Origin: Pseudomonas berkeleyensis
GTDB taxonomy: Bacteria; Pseudomonadota; Gammaproteobacteria; Pseudomonadales; Pseudomonadaceae
DNA length: 64,000 nt
Reading direction: 5' to 3'
Assembly (NCBI RefSeq): GCF_014109765.1
Contig: NZ_CP059139.1
Location: 1,178,001 to 1,242,000 of the forward strand
In this document: positions 56,382 through 64,000 of the stretch, one piece after another
Position numbering within the stretch: position 1 is the first letter of the stretch
Layout of the letters: each line of letters opens with the position of its first letter
Notes under the pieces: generated by a model
The model's database searches: none
Seen by the model: the letters and a program-made list of their open reading frames with translations, nothing else
What the model was told of the DNA's origin: nothing
Program-made: the position numbers and the translations under genes

Positions 56382-56798
56382 ATGTGGACCCCCGAACACT
56401 ATCGCCGCCTGGTACGGGCCAGTGGCTGGTACGACCTGCTGGTGGCCGCCCCCTTCGCCACGCCATGGAGCTTCATGGCGCTGCACGGCCTGCTGCAAAG
56501 CCTGCACCACGGCCTCGGCCTACCGGGGGCGCTGCCGGTCTTCGAGCCGATGCATATGCTGCTGGGCAACCTGATGGGCTCGATCATCTGTGTCTGGTCG
56601 GTGCTGCGTATTCGCGATCCGAAAGCGGTGTTCGGTCGCTATGACGCGGCCGGTCGCCTGCTGTTCTCTACCTGGCAGATCTACGCGCTGATGCACGGCG
56701 CAACGCCTCTGATCGCGATCTTCCTGGTCTTCGAATTGGCCTGGGGTGTGGCGCAGTTGTGGCCGGTTAAATCGCCGCAGCTAGCTTTTCGCGGCTGA
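56382..56798 (+). CDS. small membrane protein of unknown function, MerR-controlled
   Basis: A 138-residue protein with about four hydrophobic segments (YDLLVAAPFATPWSFMALHG; MHMLLGNLMGSIICVWSVLR; LFSTWQIYALMHG; TPLIAIFLVFELAWGVAQLW). I do not recognise the family. GGAG lies 8 bases before the ATG at 56382. The divergent MerR gene and the operator between them suggest inducible expression. The last codons and the TGA stop (FRG-stop) are encoded by the first bases of a REP element, so the ancestral C-terminus may have been altered. Confidence 0.8.
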   Translation: MWTPEHYRRLVRASGWYDLLVAAPFATPWSFMALHGLLQSLHHGLGLPGALPVFEPMHMLLGNLMGSIICVWSVLRIRDPKAVFGRYDAAGRLLFSTWQIYALMHGATPLIAIFLVFELAWGVAQLWPVKSPQLAFRG

Positions 56799-56847
56799 AG
56801 CCGCTCCTACAGGGCATGTTGTTTTTGTAGGAGCGGCTTCAGCCGCG
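56790..56847. repeat. inverted REP pair upstream of the RAYT gene
   Basis: CGCGGCTGAAGCCGCTCCTAC (56790-56810) and its inverse (56827-56847). Each unit contains a GCGGCT-TC-AGCCGC mini-hairpin. The pair lies 43 bases before the transposase start. Confidence 0.92.
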
Positions 56848-56890
56848 ATCAACTGCTATACAGAACCAATCACGATCAGGAGGCAAAGGA

Positions 56891-57355
56891 ATGCTTCGTT
56901 CAGACAAACCGCATGCAGGAGCACTACGTCGTGGACGTTATTCCGAATCCGGTCGCGTCTACTTGCTGACGGCGGTACTGCATGGTCGCGAAGCGCTGCT
57001 CCAGGATTTTGCTCTCGGGCGGCTATTGGTCGCCGAGCTTCGTGAGGCTCATGAGATCGGTCTGGTGCATTCACTGGCGTGGGTGGTGATGCCTGATCAT
57101 CTGCATTGGCTGGTGCAGTTGGAGCGTACGACTCTGGACGAGTTGATGCGCCGGATCAAAGGCCGCAGCGCGCGCCGGATCAATCAGCGTTTGTCTCGGT
57201 ATGGTCCGTTATGGCAGCACGGTTTCCATGATCGTGCTTTGCGTCAGGAAGAGGATTTACGGGCTGTCGCACGTTATGTGATTGCCAATCCTGTGCGGGC
57301 AGGCCTGGTGAAGCGGGTGGCGGACTACCCATTATGGGATGCTGTGTGGCTCTAG
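56891..57355 (+). CDS. REP-associated tyrosine transposase (RAYT, Y1/HUH)
   Basis: A 154-residue single-strand DNA nuclease of the IS200/IS605-like Y1 superfamily, associated with REP spread. The HUH motif is in VVMPDHLHWLVQL (His70, His72), the arginine-rich segment is RRIKGRSARRINQR, and the likely catalytic Tyr129 is in ARYVIANPVRAGLV. AGGAGGCAAAGGA precedes the ATG. Inverted REP pairs flank the gene on both sides, the arrangement called a REPtron. It points against the surrounding transporter genes. Confidence 0.95.
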   Translation: MLRSDKPHAGALRRGRYSESGRVYLLTAVLHGREALLQDFALGRLLVAELREAHEIGLVHSLAWVVMPDHLHWLVQLERTTLDELMRRIKGRSARRINQRLSRYGPLWQHGFHDRALRQEEDLRAVARYVIANPVRAGLVKRVADYPLWDAVWL

Positions 57356-57362
57356 CACTGAT

Positions 57363-57422
57363 CGCGGCTGAAGCCGCTCCTACGGGGTGTGCGTCGCTTG
57401 TGTAGGAGCGGCTTCAGCCGCG
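57363..57422. repeat. inverted REP pair downstream of the RAYT gene
   Basis: CGCGGCTGAAGCCGCTCCTAC (57363-57383) and its inverse (57402-57422), eight bases past the transposase stop and 14 bases from the stop of the leftward permease gene. Confidence 0.92.
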
Positions 57423-57435
57423 ATTCATGGGCGCA

Positions 57436-58362
57436 TCAATGCCCTGGCTGCCACGGCTGACCCAGTGACACCGGCGCATACAGCCGGGTCTTGATCGCGT
57501 CGCGCGAGAGCAGCACCAGCACCACGATGGTAGCGACGTAGGGCAGCATGGCCAGCAGGTTCGATGGGATCGACAGGCCGATGCCCTGCGCCACCAGGTG
57601 CAGAATGCTGGCCAGGCCGAACAGGTAGGCGCCGAGCAGTACGCGCAATACGCGCCAACTGGCGAACACCACCAGTGCCAGGGCGATCCAGCCACGGCCG
57701 GCGGTCATGTTCTCCGCCCACATCGGTGTGTAGGCCAGCGACAGGTAGCCGCCCGTCAAGCCGGCCATGGCGCCGCCGAACAACACCGCTAGGGTACGCA
57801 CGCGGAGCACCGGCAGGCCCATGGCGCTGGCGGCGTCCGGGTTTTCGCCAACAGCCTGGATGATCAGGCCGATACGACTTTTCAGCAGCACCCAGGCCAC
57901 CAGCGCGAACAGGGCGAAGGACAGGTAGATCAGCACGTCCTGGGCGAACAGCATGCGCCCGATCAGCGGGATGTCAGACAGCAGCGGAATGACGATGGGC
58001 TCGAAACCGGACAGCGGCTTGCCGACCCAGGCAGCGCCGACGAAGGTGGACAGGCCGACGCCGAAGATGGTCAGGGCCAGGCCGGTGGCCACCTGGTTGG
58101 CGTTGAAACCCAGCGCCACGGCGGCGAACAGCAGCGACAGCAGCATGCCGGCAGCCATCGCCAGCAACACGCCGAGCCACAGGCTGCCGGTGCTGAAGGC
58201 GACGATGAAGCCGATCACCGCGCCGAACAGCATCATGCCCTCCTGGCCGAGGTTGAGCACGCCGCTCTTCTCGCACACCAGCTCGCCCAGAGCCACCAGC
58301 AGCAGCGGCGTGCCGGTGCGCACCATGGCGTAGAAGATATTGGTCAACAGATCGAGATCCAT
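57436..58362 (-). CDS. ABC transporter permease (nucleoside/nucleobase type), second subunit
   Basis: A 308-residue inner-membrane permease of the BPD_transp_2 type used by BMP-dependent nucleoside importers (YufQ/NupQ-like). About eight or more hydrophobic helices are visible, with LVALGELVCEKSGVLNLGQE GMM and FGVGLSTFVGAAWVGKPLSG as family blocks and the EAA-like NPDAASAMGLPVLRVRTLAV. It follows the first permease gene with a REP pair in between. Confidence 0.93.
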   Translation of the reverse strand: MDLDLLTNIFYAMVRTGTPLLLVALGELVCEKSGVLNLGQEGMMLFGAVIGFIVAFSTGSLWLGVLLAMAAGMLLSLLFAAVALGFNANQVATGLALTIFGVGLSTFVGAAWVGKPLSGFEPIVIPLLSDIPLIGRMLFAQDVLIYLSFALFALVAWVLLKSRIGLIIQAVGENPDAASAMGLPVLRVRTLAVLFGGAMAGLTGGYLSLAYTPMWAENMTAGRGWIALALVVFASWRVLRVLLGAYLFGLASILHLVAQGIGLSIPSNLLAMLPYVATIVVLVLLSRDAIKTRLYAPVSLGQPWQPGH

Positions 58363-58389
58363 GGGGATTCCTTTGCATTCATGCTCTTT

Positions 58390-58440
58390 GTGGGAGGCGC
58401 TTCAGCGGCGAGCTTTTGTCGCGGCTAAAGCCCCTCCCAC
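58390..58440. repeat. divergent REP pair between the permease genes
   Basis: GTGGGAGGCGCTTCAGCGGCG (58390-58410) and CGCGGCTAAAGCCCCTCCCAC (58420-58440) are variant REP units in inverted orientation inside the transporter operon. Confidence 0.8.
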
Positions 58441-58442
58441 AG

Positions 58443-59540
58443 TCAGGTGGTCGCTTCAGCGAGGCTCTCGCGCTTCGTCCATTTCCACTTCAGCCGCGGC
58501 CGGTAGAGGATCAGCACGTCGCAGGCCAGCAGGTAGAACAGCATCATTCCCTGGAACAGCTGGGTGATCGCCTGCGGCAGGTTGAGGTTCATCTGCGCGT
58601 TCTCGCCGCCCAGGTAAAGCAGCGCCATCAGCAGGCTGGCGGCAACGATACCGAGCGGGTTGAGGCGGCCGAGAAAGGCCACGGTGATCGCCGCATAGCC
58701 GTAGCCGGGCGAGACCTGTGGTACCAGTTGGCCAATCGGTCCGGCCACTTCGCCGACGCCAGCCAGGCCGGCCAGGGCGCCGCTGACCAGCAGGGCGAAC
58801 CACACCAGGCGCTTCTCGCGAAAACCGACGAAGCCGGCGGCGCGCTTGTCCAGGCCCAGCACCTTGATCTGGAAGCCCAGAAAACTCTTGTGCAGCAGCA
58901 CCCTCACCGCCACCAGGGCCAGCAGCGCCAGATACAGGCCGCCATGCAGGCGCCCGTCCTCGCTGACCAGCGGCAGGCGGCTGGCATCGCCGAACATCGC
59001 CGATTCGGGGAAGTTGAAACCGGCGGGGTCTTTCAGCGGCCCATGCACGAAGAACAGCAGCAGGTTCAGCGCGATGTAGTTGAGCATGATGCTGGTGAGG
59101 ATTTCGTTGGCGTTGAACTGCGTACGCAGCCAGGCGGTGAGCCCGGCCCACGCCGCGCCCGCGCAGGTGCCGGCCAGCACCACCCAGGCCAGTGCCCAGC
59201 GGCTTTCCCAGTCGATCAGTTGCAGGGCCATGGCGCTGCCGGCCAGGGCGCCGATCAGCAACTGGCCTTCGGCACCGATGTTCCAGATGCGCGCCTGGTA
59301 GGCGACTGCCAAGCCGAGGGCGCAGAGCAGGATCGGCAGTGCCTTGACCAGCAGTTCGGACACGCCGTACCCGTCGCTGACCGGCGCGATCAGCAGCGTA
59401 TGCAGGGTCTCCAGCGGGTCATGGCCAAGCAGGGCGAACAGCAGTACGCCGCTCACCAGGGTCAGGGCTGCGGCCAGCAGCGGCGACAGCCAGAGCATGG
59501 GGCGCGACTCTTGGCCGCGCGGTTCCAGGGATAACAGCAT
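58443..59540 (-). CDS. ABC transporter permease (nucleoside/nucleobase type), first subunit
   Basis: A 365-residue permease (YufP/NupP-like). Hydrophobic helices alternate with the blocks AYQARIWNIGAEGQLLIGAL, LRTQFNANEILTSIMLNYIA, LGLDKRAAGFVGFREKRLVW and AAITVAFLGRLNPLGIV. It starts 11 bases after the ATPase stop, so the two are co-transcribed. Confidence 0.93.
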   Translation of the reverse strand: MLLSLEPRGQESRPMLWLSPLLAAALTLVSGVLLFALLGHDPLETLHTLLIAPVSDGYGVSELLVKALPILLCALGLAVAYQARIWNIGAEGQLLIGALAGSAMALQLIDWESRWALAWVVLAGTCAGAAWAGLTAWLRTQFNANEILTSIMLNYIALNLLLFFVHGPLKDPAGFNFPESAMFGDASRLPLVSEDGRLHGGLYLALLALVAVRVLLHKSFLGFQIKVLGLDKRAAGFVGFREKRLVWFALLVSGALAGLAGVGEVAGPIGQLVPQVSPGYGYAAITVAFLGRLNPLGIVAASLLMALLYLGGENAQMNLNLPQAITQLFQGMMLFYLLACDVLILYRPRLKWKWTKRESLAEATT

Positions 59541-59551
59541 GACGGGCTCCG

Positions 59552-61099
59552 TCAGCAGGCCGCAGCGGCGGCGGGTTGATCGAATTCACCGGCCATCCAG
59601 CGGCCGACTTCCACGGTGGATACCTGCGCTGTCTCGGCCAGCGGCGACAGGCGCCCGCTGCACAGTGCGCCGATGCGGTCGCTGATCTGGAACAGCTCGT
59701 CGAGGTCTTCGGAGATCACCAGGATCGCCGCGCCGGCATCGCGCAGGGCGATCAGCGCGCGGTGGATGGCCGCAGCGGCGCCGACGTCCACGCCCCAGGT
59801 CGGGTGCGCGGCCACCAGCAGTTTCGGGTTCTGCAGAATCTCGCGCCCCAGGATGAACTTCTGCAGATTGCCGCCGGACAGGCTTCGCGCCGCCGTATCG
59901 GCATCCGGCGTCTTCACCGCGAAGCGCTGGATGATCTGCTCGGCCAGCGCACGTACCTTGCTGCGCTGCACCAGGCCGCCCTTGACCAGGCCCTGGCCGA
60001 AGGCGGTGAGCAGGGCGTTGTCCACCAGGCTCATCTCCGGCACCGCACCGTGGCCGAGGCGTTCGGCCGGCACGAAAGCCAGGCCCAGCTGGCGCCGCGC
60101 ATTAGGGTGCAGATTGGCCACTGGCGCGCTATCCAGGCTGACCCGCTCGCGTTCGCCACGGGGCAGGCGGGTTTCGCCGCTGAGCAGCGCGAGCAGCTCG
60201 TCCTGGCCATTGCCGGCCACGCCGGCGATACCGACGATCTCGCCACTGCGTACTTCCAGACGAATACGTTCGAGCGAGCAGCCGAAGGGATCGGGGTTGT
60301 GCCAGCTGAGGTCGTCGACACGCAGGCGTGGCAGGCCGCCGCTGACTTTCGGGTAGCTGCTTTCCAGGCCCTCGGCATCACCGACCATCAGCCGCGCCAA
60401 CTCCAGGTCGCTGCATTCTGCCGGCACGCAATGGCCGGACACCCGCCCGCCGCGCAGCACCGTGGCGCTCTGACACAGCGCGCGCACCTCGCCGAGCTTG
60501 TGGCTGATGAAGAGGATGCTGCAGCCTTCGGCGGCCAGGCGGCGCAGGGTGACGAACAGCTCATCGGCCTCCTGCGGGGTGAGCACCGAGGTGGGCTCGT
60601 CGAGGATCAGCAGTTTGATGTCCTGCATCAGGCAACGCACGATCTCCACCCGCTGGCGCTCGCCGATGGACAGGCTGTGTACCAGGCGGGTCGGCTCCAG
60701 CGCCATGCCGTAGCGTTGCGACACCTCGCGAATCTTCGGCTCCAACTGCTTCGGCGTGCCGGCATCCGCCCCCATCGCCAGGGCGATGTTCTCGGCGACG
60801 CTCAGGGTCTCGAACAGCGAGAAATGCTGGAACACCATACCGATGCCCAGGTTGCGTGCCATGGCCGGGTCGCGCATCGTGAGCCGCTCGCCCTGCCAGC
60901 GGATTTCACCGCTACTGGGCTGGGTCACACCGTAGATGACCTTCATCAGCGTGCTCTTGCCGGCACCGTTCTCACCCAGCAGGGCGCGGATCTCGCCGGG
61001 GGCGATGGCCAGGTCGATACGGTCGTTGGCCAGGCAGCCGGGGTATTGCTTGCTGATGGCTGTCAGCTGCAGGCGCGGGGCATCAGGTGAGGCGGACAT
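59552..61099 (-). CDS. ABC transporter ATP-binding protein, two fused nucleotide-binding domains
   Basis: A 515-residue double ATPase (YufO/NupO-like) energising the purine-type importer. Domain 1 is intact: Walker A LLGENGAGKSTLMKVIYG, signature SIGERQRVEIVRCL, Walker B LLILDEPTSVLT. Domain 2 is degenerate in Walker A (GIAGVAGNGQDELLALLSGE, no GKS) but has SLSGGNLQKFILGREI, as is usual for this family. It is the first transporter gene of the leftward cluster. Confidence 0.95.
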   Translation of the reverse strand: MSASPDAPRLQLTAISKQYPGCLANDRIDLAIAPGEIRALLGENGAGKSTLMKVIYGVTQPSSGEIRWQGERLTMRDPAMARNLGIGMVFQHFSLFETLSVAENIALAMGADAGTPKQLEPKIREVSQRYGMALEPTRLVHSLSIGERQRVEIVRCLMQDIKLLILDEPTSVLTPQEADELFVTLRRLAAEGCSILFISHKLGEVRALCQSATVLRGGRVSGHCVPAECSDLELARLMVGDAEGLESSYPKVSGGLPRLRVDDLSWHNPDPFGCSLERIRLEVRSGEIVGIAGVAGNGQDELLALLSGETRLPRGERERVSLDSAPVANLHPNARRQLGLAFVPAERLGHGAVPEMSLVDNALLTAFGQGLVKGGLVQRSKVRALAEQIIQRFAVKTPDADTAARSLSGGNLQKFILGREILQNPKLLVAAHPTWGVDVGAAAAIHRALIALRDAGAAILVISEDLDELFQISDRIGALCSGRLSPLAETAQVSTVEVGRWMAGEFDQPAAAAAC

Positions 61100-61230
61100 G
61101 GGAAACGCTCATGGCAATAACTGAGCGGGGCTAAAGCAAAAACCTGGCCAGGAGGTCAGAAAAGCCAGGCGAGCCTATTCGCGCCTGTCGCCCGATTTGA
61201 TCCATGCGCGGGATTGGTGCGCGCCACCCC

Positions 61231-61251
61231 GTAGGGTGCGCCATGCGCACC
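61231..61251. repeat. GTAGGGTGCGC palindromic repeat
   Basis: GTAGGGTGCGCCATGCGCACC is a near-palindrome, echoed by GGTGCGCATGGC at 61281-61292. It fills much of the 209-bp gap upstream of the ATPase gene. Confidence 0.5.
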
Positions 61252-61308
61252 GCATTCGAGCGCCTATGGCGGGTGGTGTCGGTGCGCATGGCGATCCGTG
61301 GGAAAGGT

Positions 61309-61878
61309 TCAGTCCTGCAGCCAGGCGCCCTGACTGCGGCCGTGACCGGTCTGCTGGTCGTACTGCCACTCCTGCTCGGCGTAGCGCTGCAGGATGGCGT
61401 TGGCGCGCTGGTTGGCCTGCTGCTGCAACTCGGCGCAACTGGGGTATTCCGGCGTTGCCAGCAGGGCCGCATCGATTTCGGCGGCAGCGGCCTGGCCGAT
61501 GCGATAGTGGCCCAGCTCGTGCTCGCGCAAGGCACTGAGGTATTGCTCGAAACGCTGACGCTGCTGTGCATCACCGCCGCCAAGGCGGGGCAGGGTGATG
61601 CTGGCGTTCAACAGGGTGCGGGTGAGATCGATCTGGCAGCGGCCATCGCGTTGTTCGCGCCACCAGAAATTCCACTGCACCTTCCAGCGCGTGTAGGCGT
61701 GGAATACCTGGCCGTTCTCGTGAATCGGCGAGGCCTGGTCGAGGGCGCGGCTGAGGGATTGGCCGGAGGCCACCTGCAGGTCGTAGTACTGCTTCTGCAG
61801 GTGTTCCTGCACATCGGCCTGCACCGGTAGGGCCAGCCACAGCAACAACGGTAGGAGCGCAATAGTCGTCCGTTTCAT
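61309..61878 (-). CDS. DUF922 putative periplasmic zinc protease
   Basis: A 189-residue exported protein (signal peptide residues 1-21, ending PVQADV) of the DUF922 family. The zincin-like motif HELGH (residues 120-124) in LSALREHELGHYRIGQ suggests metal-dependent peptidase activity, unproven. WFWWRE-type aromatic sequence (about 66-74) is also conserved in the family. The ATG overlaps the yigZ stop (ATGA), so it is coupled to that gene. Confidence 0.88.
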   Translation of the reverse strand: MKRTTIALLPLLLWLALPVQADVQEHLQKQYYDLQVASGQSLSRALDQASPIHENGQVFHAYTRWKVQWNFWWREQRDGRCQIDLTRTLLNASITLPRLGGGDAQQRQRFEQYLSALREHELGHYRIGQAAAAEIDAALLATPEYPSCAELQQQANQRANAILQRYAEQEWQYDQQTGHGRSQGAWLQD

Positions 61879-62459
61879 GGTGCCCTCAGACGTTCGCGGC
61901 CCCGGCTGATATCGCCCAGCAATCGCTCCAGGGCTGCATGCTCGGCTGGTGCGACGGCTAGTTGCAGCCGTGCGCCCGTGGCGTCGTAGTCCTCGCGTTC
62001 GATCAGGCTGTCGAACTCGTTCAGGCGCGCCTTGAATACTGGCAGTTCAGCGAACTGCAGGTGGCAGCTGAAGGCCTGGCGCAGCACCAGTTCACGCCGC
62101 TCACCGGCCTGCAGGCATTTGGCTGCGCTGCCGCCGTAGGCGCGGGCCAGGCCGCCGGTGCCGAGCTGGATGCCGCCGTACCAGCGGATTACCAGCACCA
62201 CCACCTGGTCGCAATCCTGCCCTTCGATGGCGGCGAGGATCGGCCGTCCGGCCGTGCCGCCCGGCTCGCCATCGTCGTTGAAGCGGTACTGGTTGCCGAC
62301 TTTCCACGCCCAGCAGTTGTGCGAGGCAGCCAGGTCGCTGTGGTCGTCGATGAAGGCTTGCGCCTCGGCCGCGCTGGCAATCGGTGCGGCGAGGGCGATG
62401 AAACGGCTCTTGCGAATCTCCTCGCGGTATTCGCAGGGGCCGAGCAGGGTGAACGCCAT
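61875..62459 (-). CDS. yigZ: YigZ/IMPACT family protein
   Basis: A 194-residue protein with an N-terminal IMPACT/UPF0029 domain (KSRFIALAAPIASAAEAQAF, DDGEPGGTAGRPILAAIEGQ, VLVIRWYGGIQLGTGGLARA) and a C-terminal ferredoxin-like domain (DUF1949). Members may bind nucleic acid or modulate translation-stress responses; function is not established. It overlaps the TetR stop by one base and the DUF922 start by four. Confidence 0.93.
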   Translation of the reverse strand: MAFTLLGPCEYREEIRKSRFIALAAPIASAAEAQAFIDDHSDLAASHNCWAWKVGNQYRFNDDGEPGGTAGRPILAAIEGQDCDQVVVLVIRWYGGIQLGTGGLARAYGGSAAKCLQAGERRELVLRQAFSCHLQFAELPVFKARLNEFDSLIEREDYDATGARLQLAVAPAEHAALERLLGDISRGRERLRAP

Positions 62460-63121
62460 CAGGCTTTGACGGCGGGCTTCAGGCCGCAGCCCTTGAGGAT
62501 GATCTGCACCAGTTGATCGGAGGCTTGCTCGAAGTCCTGCTTGGTCAGGCGCGAGCACTGCTTGACACGGCAGATCTGCGAAGCGAAGTCGGCGTAATGC
62601 TGGGTGCTGCTCCACAGCAGGAAGATCAGGTGTATCGGGTCGACCGGATCCATCCTGCCGGCGGCGATCCAGCCTTCGAACACGGCGGCGCGGCCACGGA
62701 ACCAGTCCAGGTAGTTCTGGTTGAAGTACTGCGACAGGCAGTCGCCACCGCTGATCACTTCCATGGCGAAGATGCGCGAAGCTTTCGGCTGGCGGCGAGA
62801 GAACTCCATCTTGGCGCGAATGTAGCGCTCCAGTGCCTCGGCCGGGTCATCATCGACGGTCAGGTTGTTGAAGGTGCTGTCCCAGAGTTCGAGGATGTTG
62901 CTCAGTACCGCCAGATACAGGCCCAGCTTGTTGCTGAAGTAGTAGTGCAGGTTGGCCTTGGGCAGGCCGACGTTCTGCGCGATGGTGTTCATGCTGGTGC
63001 CCTTGAAGCCGTGCCGGGCGAACTCTTCCTCGGCAGCCTTGATGATGGCTTCTTCGTTCTTCTGGCGAATGCGCCCGGCGGGCTTGCCGTTGGCGCTGTG
63101 GGCGGGGACTTCGAAGGTCAT
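62459..63121 (-). CDS. TetR/AcrR family regulator, RutR-like
   Basis: A 220-residue repressor. The helix-turn-helix (about residues 18-62) reads EEEFARHGFKGTSMNTIAQN and LPKANLHYYFSNKLGLYLAV, and the C-terminal ligand domain is close to that of E. coli RutR (ASRIFAMEVISGG, DPIHLIFLLWSSTQHYADFA). RutR senses uracil/thymine and controls pyrimidine and purine genes. Its position at the head of a cluster that includes purine-type transport suggests a nucleobase effector (inference). The start is MTFEVPAHSANG. Confidence 0.9.
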   Translation of the reverse strand: MTFEVPAHSANGKPAGRIRQKNEEAIIKAAEEEFARHGFKGTSMNTIAQNVGLPKANLHYYFSNKLGLYLAVLSNILELWDSTFNNLTVDDDPAEALERYIRAKMEFSRRQPKASRIFAMEVISGGDCLSQYFNQNYLDWFRGRAAVFEGWIAAGRMDPVDPIHLIFLLWSSTQHYADFASQICRVKQCSRLTKQDFEQASDQLVQIILKGCGLKPAVKA

Positions 63122-63275
63122 GGGCGATTCCGAGCTGATCTGGGAGCGGAGCGACTGCACAGATACCCCAGCCTAGGCCGGGTGACAAGCGTTACGGCGT
63201 GAAAAAGCCGGTTTACGTCGGGCGCATCACCTTGCGGGTGTCGCCGTGGGCAGGTTGTGCCCACGACGGCGCCGG

Positions 63276-64000
63276 TCACACCTTGAAGTTGGCGATCAGG
63301 CCATGCAGGTTGCGGGTCATGCCGGTCAGCTCGTCGCTGACGTTCACCGTGCTTTGTGCCTCATGGGCATTGCTGTCGCTGAGGCTCTTGATCTCCAGGG
63401 TGTTCTGTTCGACGCCCTGCACGACCGCCGCCTGCTGCTCGGCGGCTGAGGCGATCTGGATGTTGTGATCGATGATCTGATCCATGCTGCCGGTGATCTG
63501 CTCGAAGATGCTCGCCGTCAGGGTGATCTGCTCGACGCTCTGCGCTGCGCTCTGGTGGCTGCCACGAATGGTCTTGACCGCGCTGCCGACCTGCTGGCGC
63601 AGACGGGCGATGGTCTGGTCGATCTCGCCGGTCAGCTCGTGGGAGCGAATCGCCAGGCTGCGCACCTCGTCGGCCACTACGGCGAAGCCGCGGCCCTGTT
63701 CGCCGGCGCGTGCGGCCTCGATGGCGGCATTGAGCGCGAGCAGGTTGGTCTGTTCGGCGACGCTCTTGATCAGGTCGACGGCCTTGGCGATCTCCTCGCT
63801 TTCCTTTTCCACCGAGGTGATGGCGCCGATGGAGTCGTCCATCTCGCTGAACAGCTGGTTGATGCGCGACACGGCGTGATCGACCTGCACGCGGCCTTCG
63901 CGGCACTTCTCGCCGGCCGTGTTGGCCTTGTCGGCAGTCACGTGCGAGTTCTGGCTGACCTCCTGGACGTTGCTGACCAGCTCGCTCATCGAGGTGGCGA
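63276..64000 (-). CDS. methyl-accepting chemotaxis protein, C-terminal signalling part (cut by window edge)
   Basis: The reverse strand encodes the end of a chemoreceptor: the hairpin tip [33 protein letters not shown], flanking heptad coiled coils with Q/E-rich methylation-type helices, and a C-terminus [10 protein letters not shown]. No CheR-tethering pentapeptide is present. The reading frame continues past position 64000, so ligand domain and start are outside the window. Confidence 0.95.
   Translation of the reverse strand, partial: ATSMSELVSNVQEVSQNSHVTADKANTAGEKCREGRVQVDHAVSRINQLFSEMDDSIGAITSVEKESEEIAKAVDLIKSVAEQTNLLALNAAIEAARAGEQGRGFAVVADEVRSLAIRSHELTGEIDQTIARLRQQVGSAVKTIRGSHQSAAQSVEQITLTASIFEQITGSMDQIIDHNIQIASAAEQQAAVVQGVEQNTLEIKSLSDSNAHEAQSTVNVSDELTGMTRNLHGLIANFKV

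Noticed and set aside
56790..57422. CRISPR-like arrangement of repeated units
   Set aside because: The units are inverted REP pairs around a RAYT gene; there are no regularly spaced direct repeats or cas genes.

Overview
The window is chromosomal DNA of a high-GC gammaproteobacterium, almost certainly Pseudomonas. The gene order smpB-ratA-rnfH-bamE-fur-recN-grpE-dnaK-dnaJ-dapB-carA-carB-greA-yhbY-rlmE-ftsH-folP-glmM-tpiA-secG-tRNA-Leu-tRNA-fMet-rimP-nusA-infB-rbfA-truB-rpsO-pnp matches the block I know from P. aeruginosa. REP elements of the GTAGGAGCGGCTTCAGCCGCG type, the single-cysteine Fur and the lldPD-type lactate operon also fit. The accessory content, including a restriction enzyme resembling PmeII of P. 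mendocina, suggests the mendocina/oleovorans group (inference).

Layout. 1-3.2 kb: end of ackA with a DUF3565 gene abutting it, then slyD, a glutathione peroxidase and a nitroreductase. 3.2-5.9 kb: clpB behind a heat-shock promoter. 6.1-12.2 kb: lactate utilisation (lldP-lldD-dld leftward, lldR divergent), with a tandem duplication of the lldR 3' end. 12.2-21.4 kb: smpB/ratA-rnfH, bamE/fur, recN, then the chaperone genes grpE, dnaK and dnaJ, and dapB. 21.5-23.7 kb: a two-gene restriction-modification island between dapB and carA. 23.7-45.1 kb: carAB-greA, ftsH, folP, glmM, tpiA, secG, two tRNAs, the rimP-nusA-infB translation/transcription operon, rpsO and pnp. 45.1-53 kb: a TetR regulator, BON-domain and CsbD stress-type genes, a DUF748-DUF2845-DUF2845 operon, an rRNA-type methyltransferase and a 2OG-Fe(II) oxygenase. 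53-63.2 kb: a probable purine uptake and deamination locus (BMP-type binding protein, 8-oxoguanine deaminase, two permeases, double ATPase), interrupted by a MerR/membrane-protein pair and a REP-associated transposase, and headed by a RutR-like regulator. The window ends inside a chemoreceptor gene.

Genes working together. Three strong sigma-32-type promoters (clpB, grpE, dnaK) tie the disaggregase and the KJE chaperones into one heat-shock response. LldR has a clear palindromic operator in the lldP-lldR gap. The ABC transporter and the deaminase would import and deaminate purines. Short repeats (REP pairs, MITE-like palindromes, GTAGGG...CCCTAC elements) fill many intergenic gaps, and in several cases the stop codon of the preceding gene lies inside the repeat.

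Most unusual content: the restriction-modification island whose methyltransferase carries an N-terminal helix-turn-helix and has repeated GGTTTC motifs over its own promoter; the REP-flanked RAYT transposase; the lldR 3' duplication; a textbook sigma-54 promoter before the BON gene; and a MerR-type operator driving a membrane protein of unknown function.
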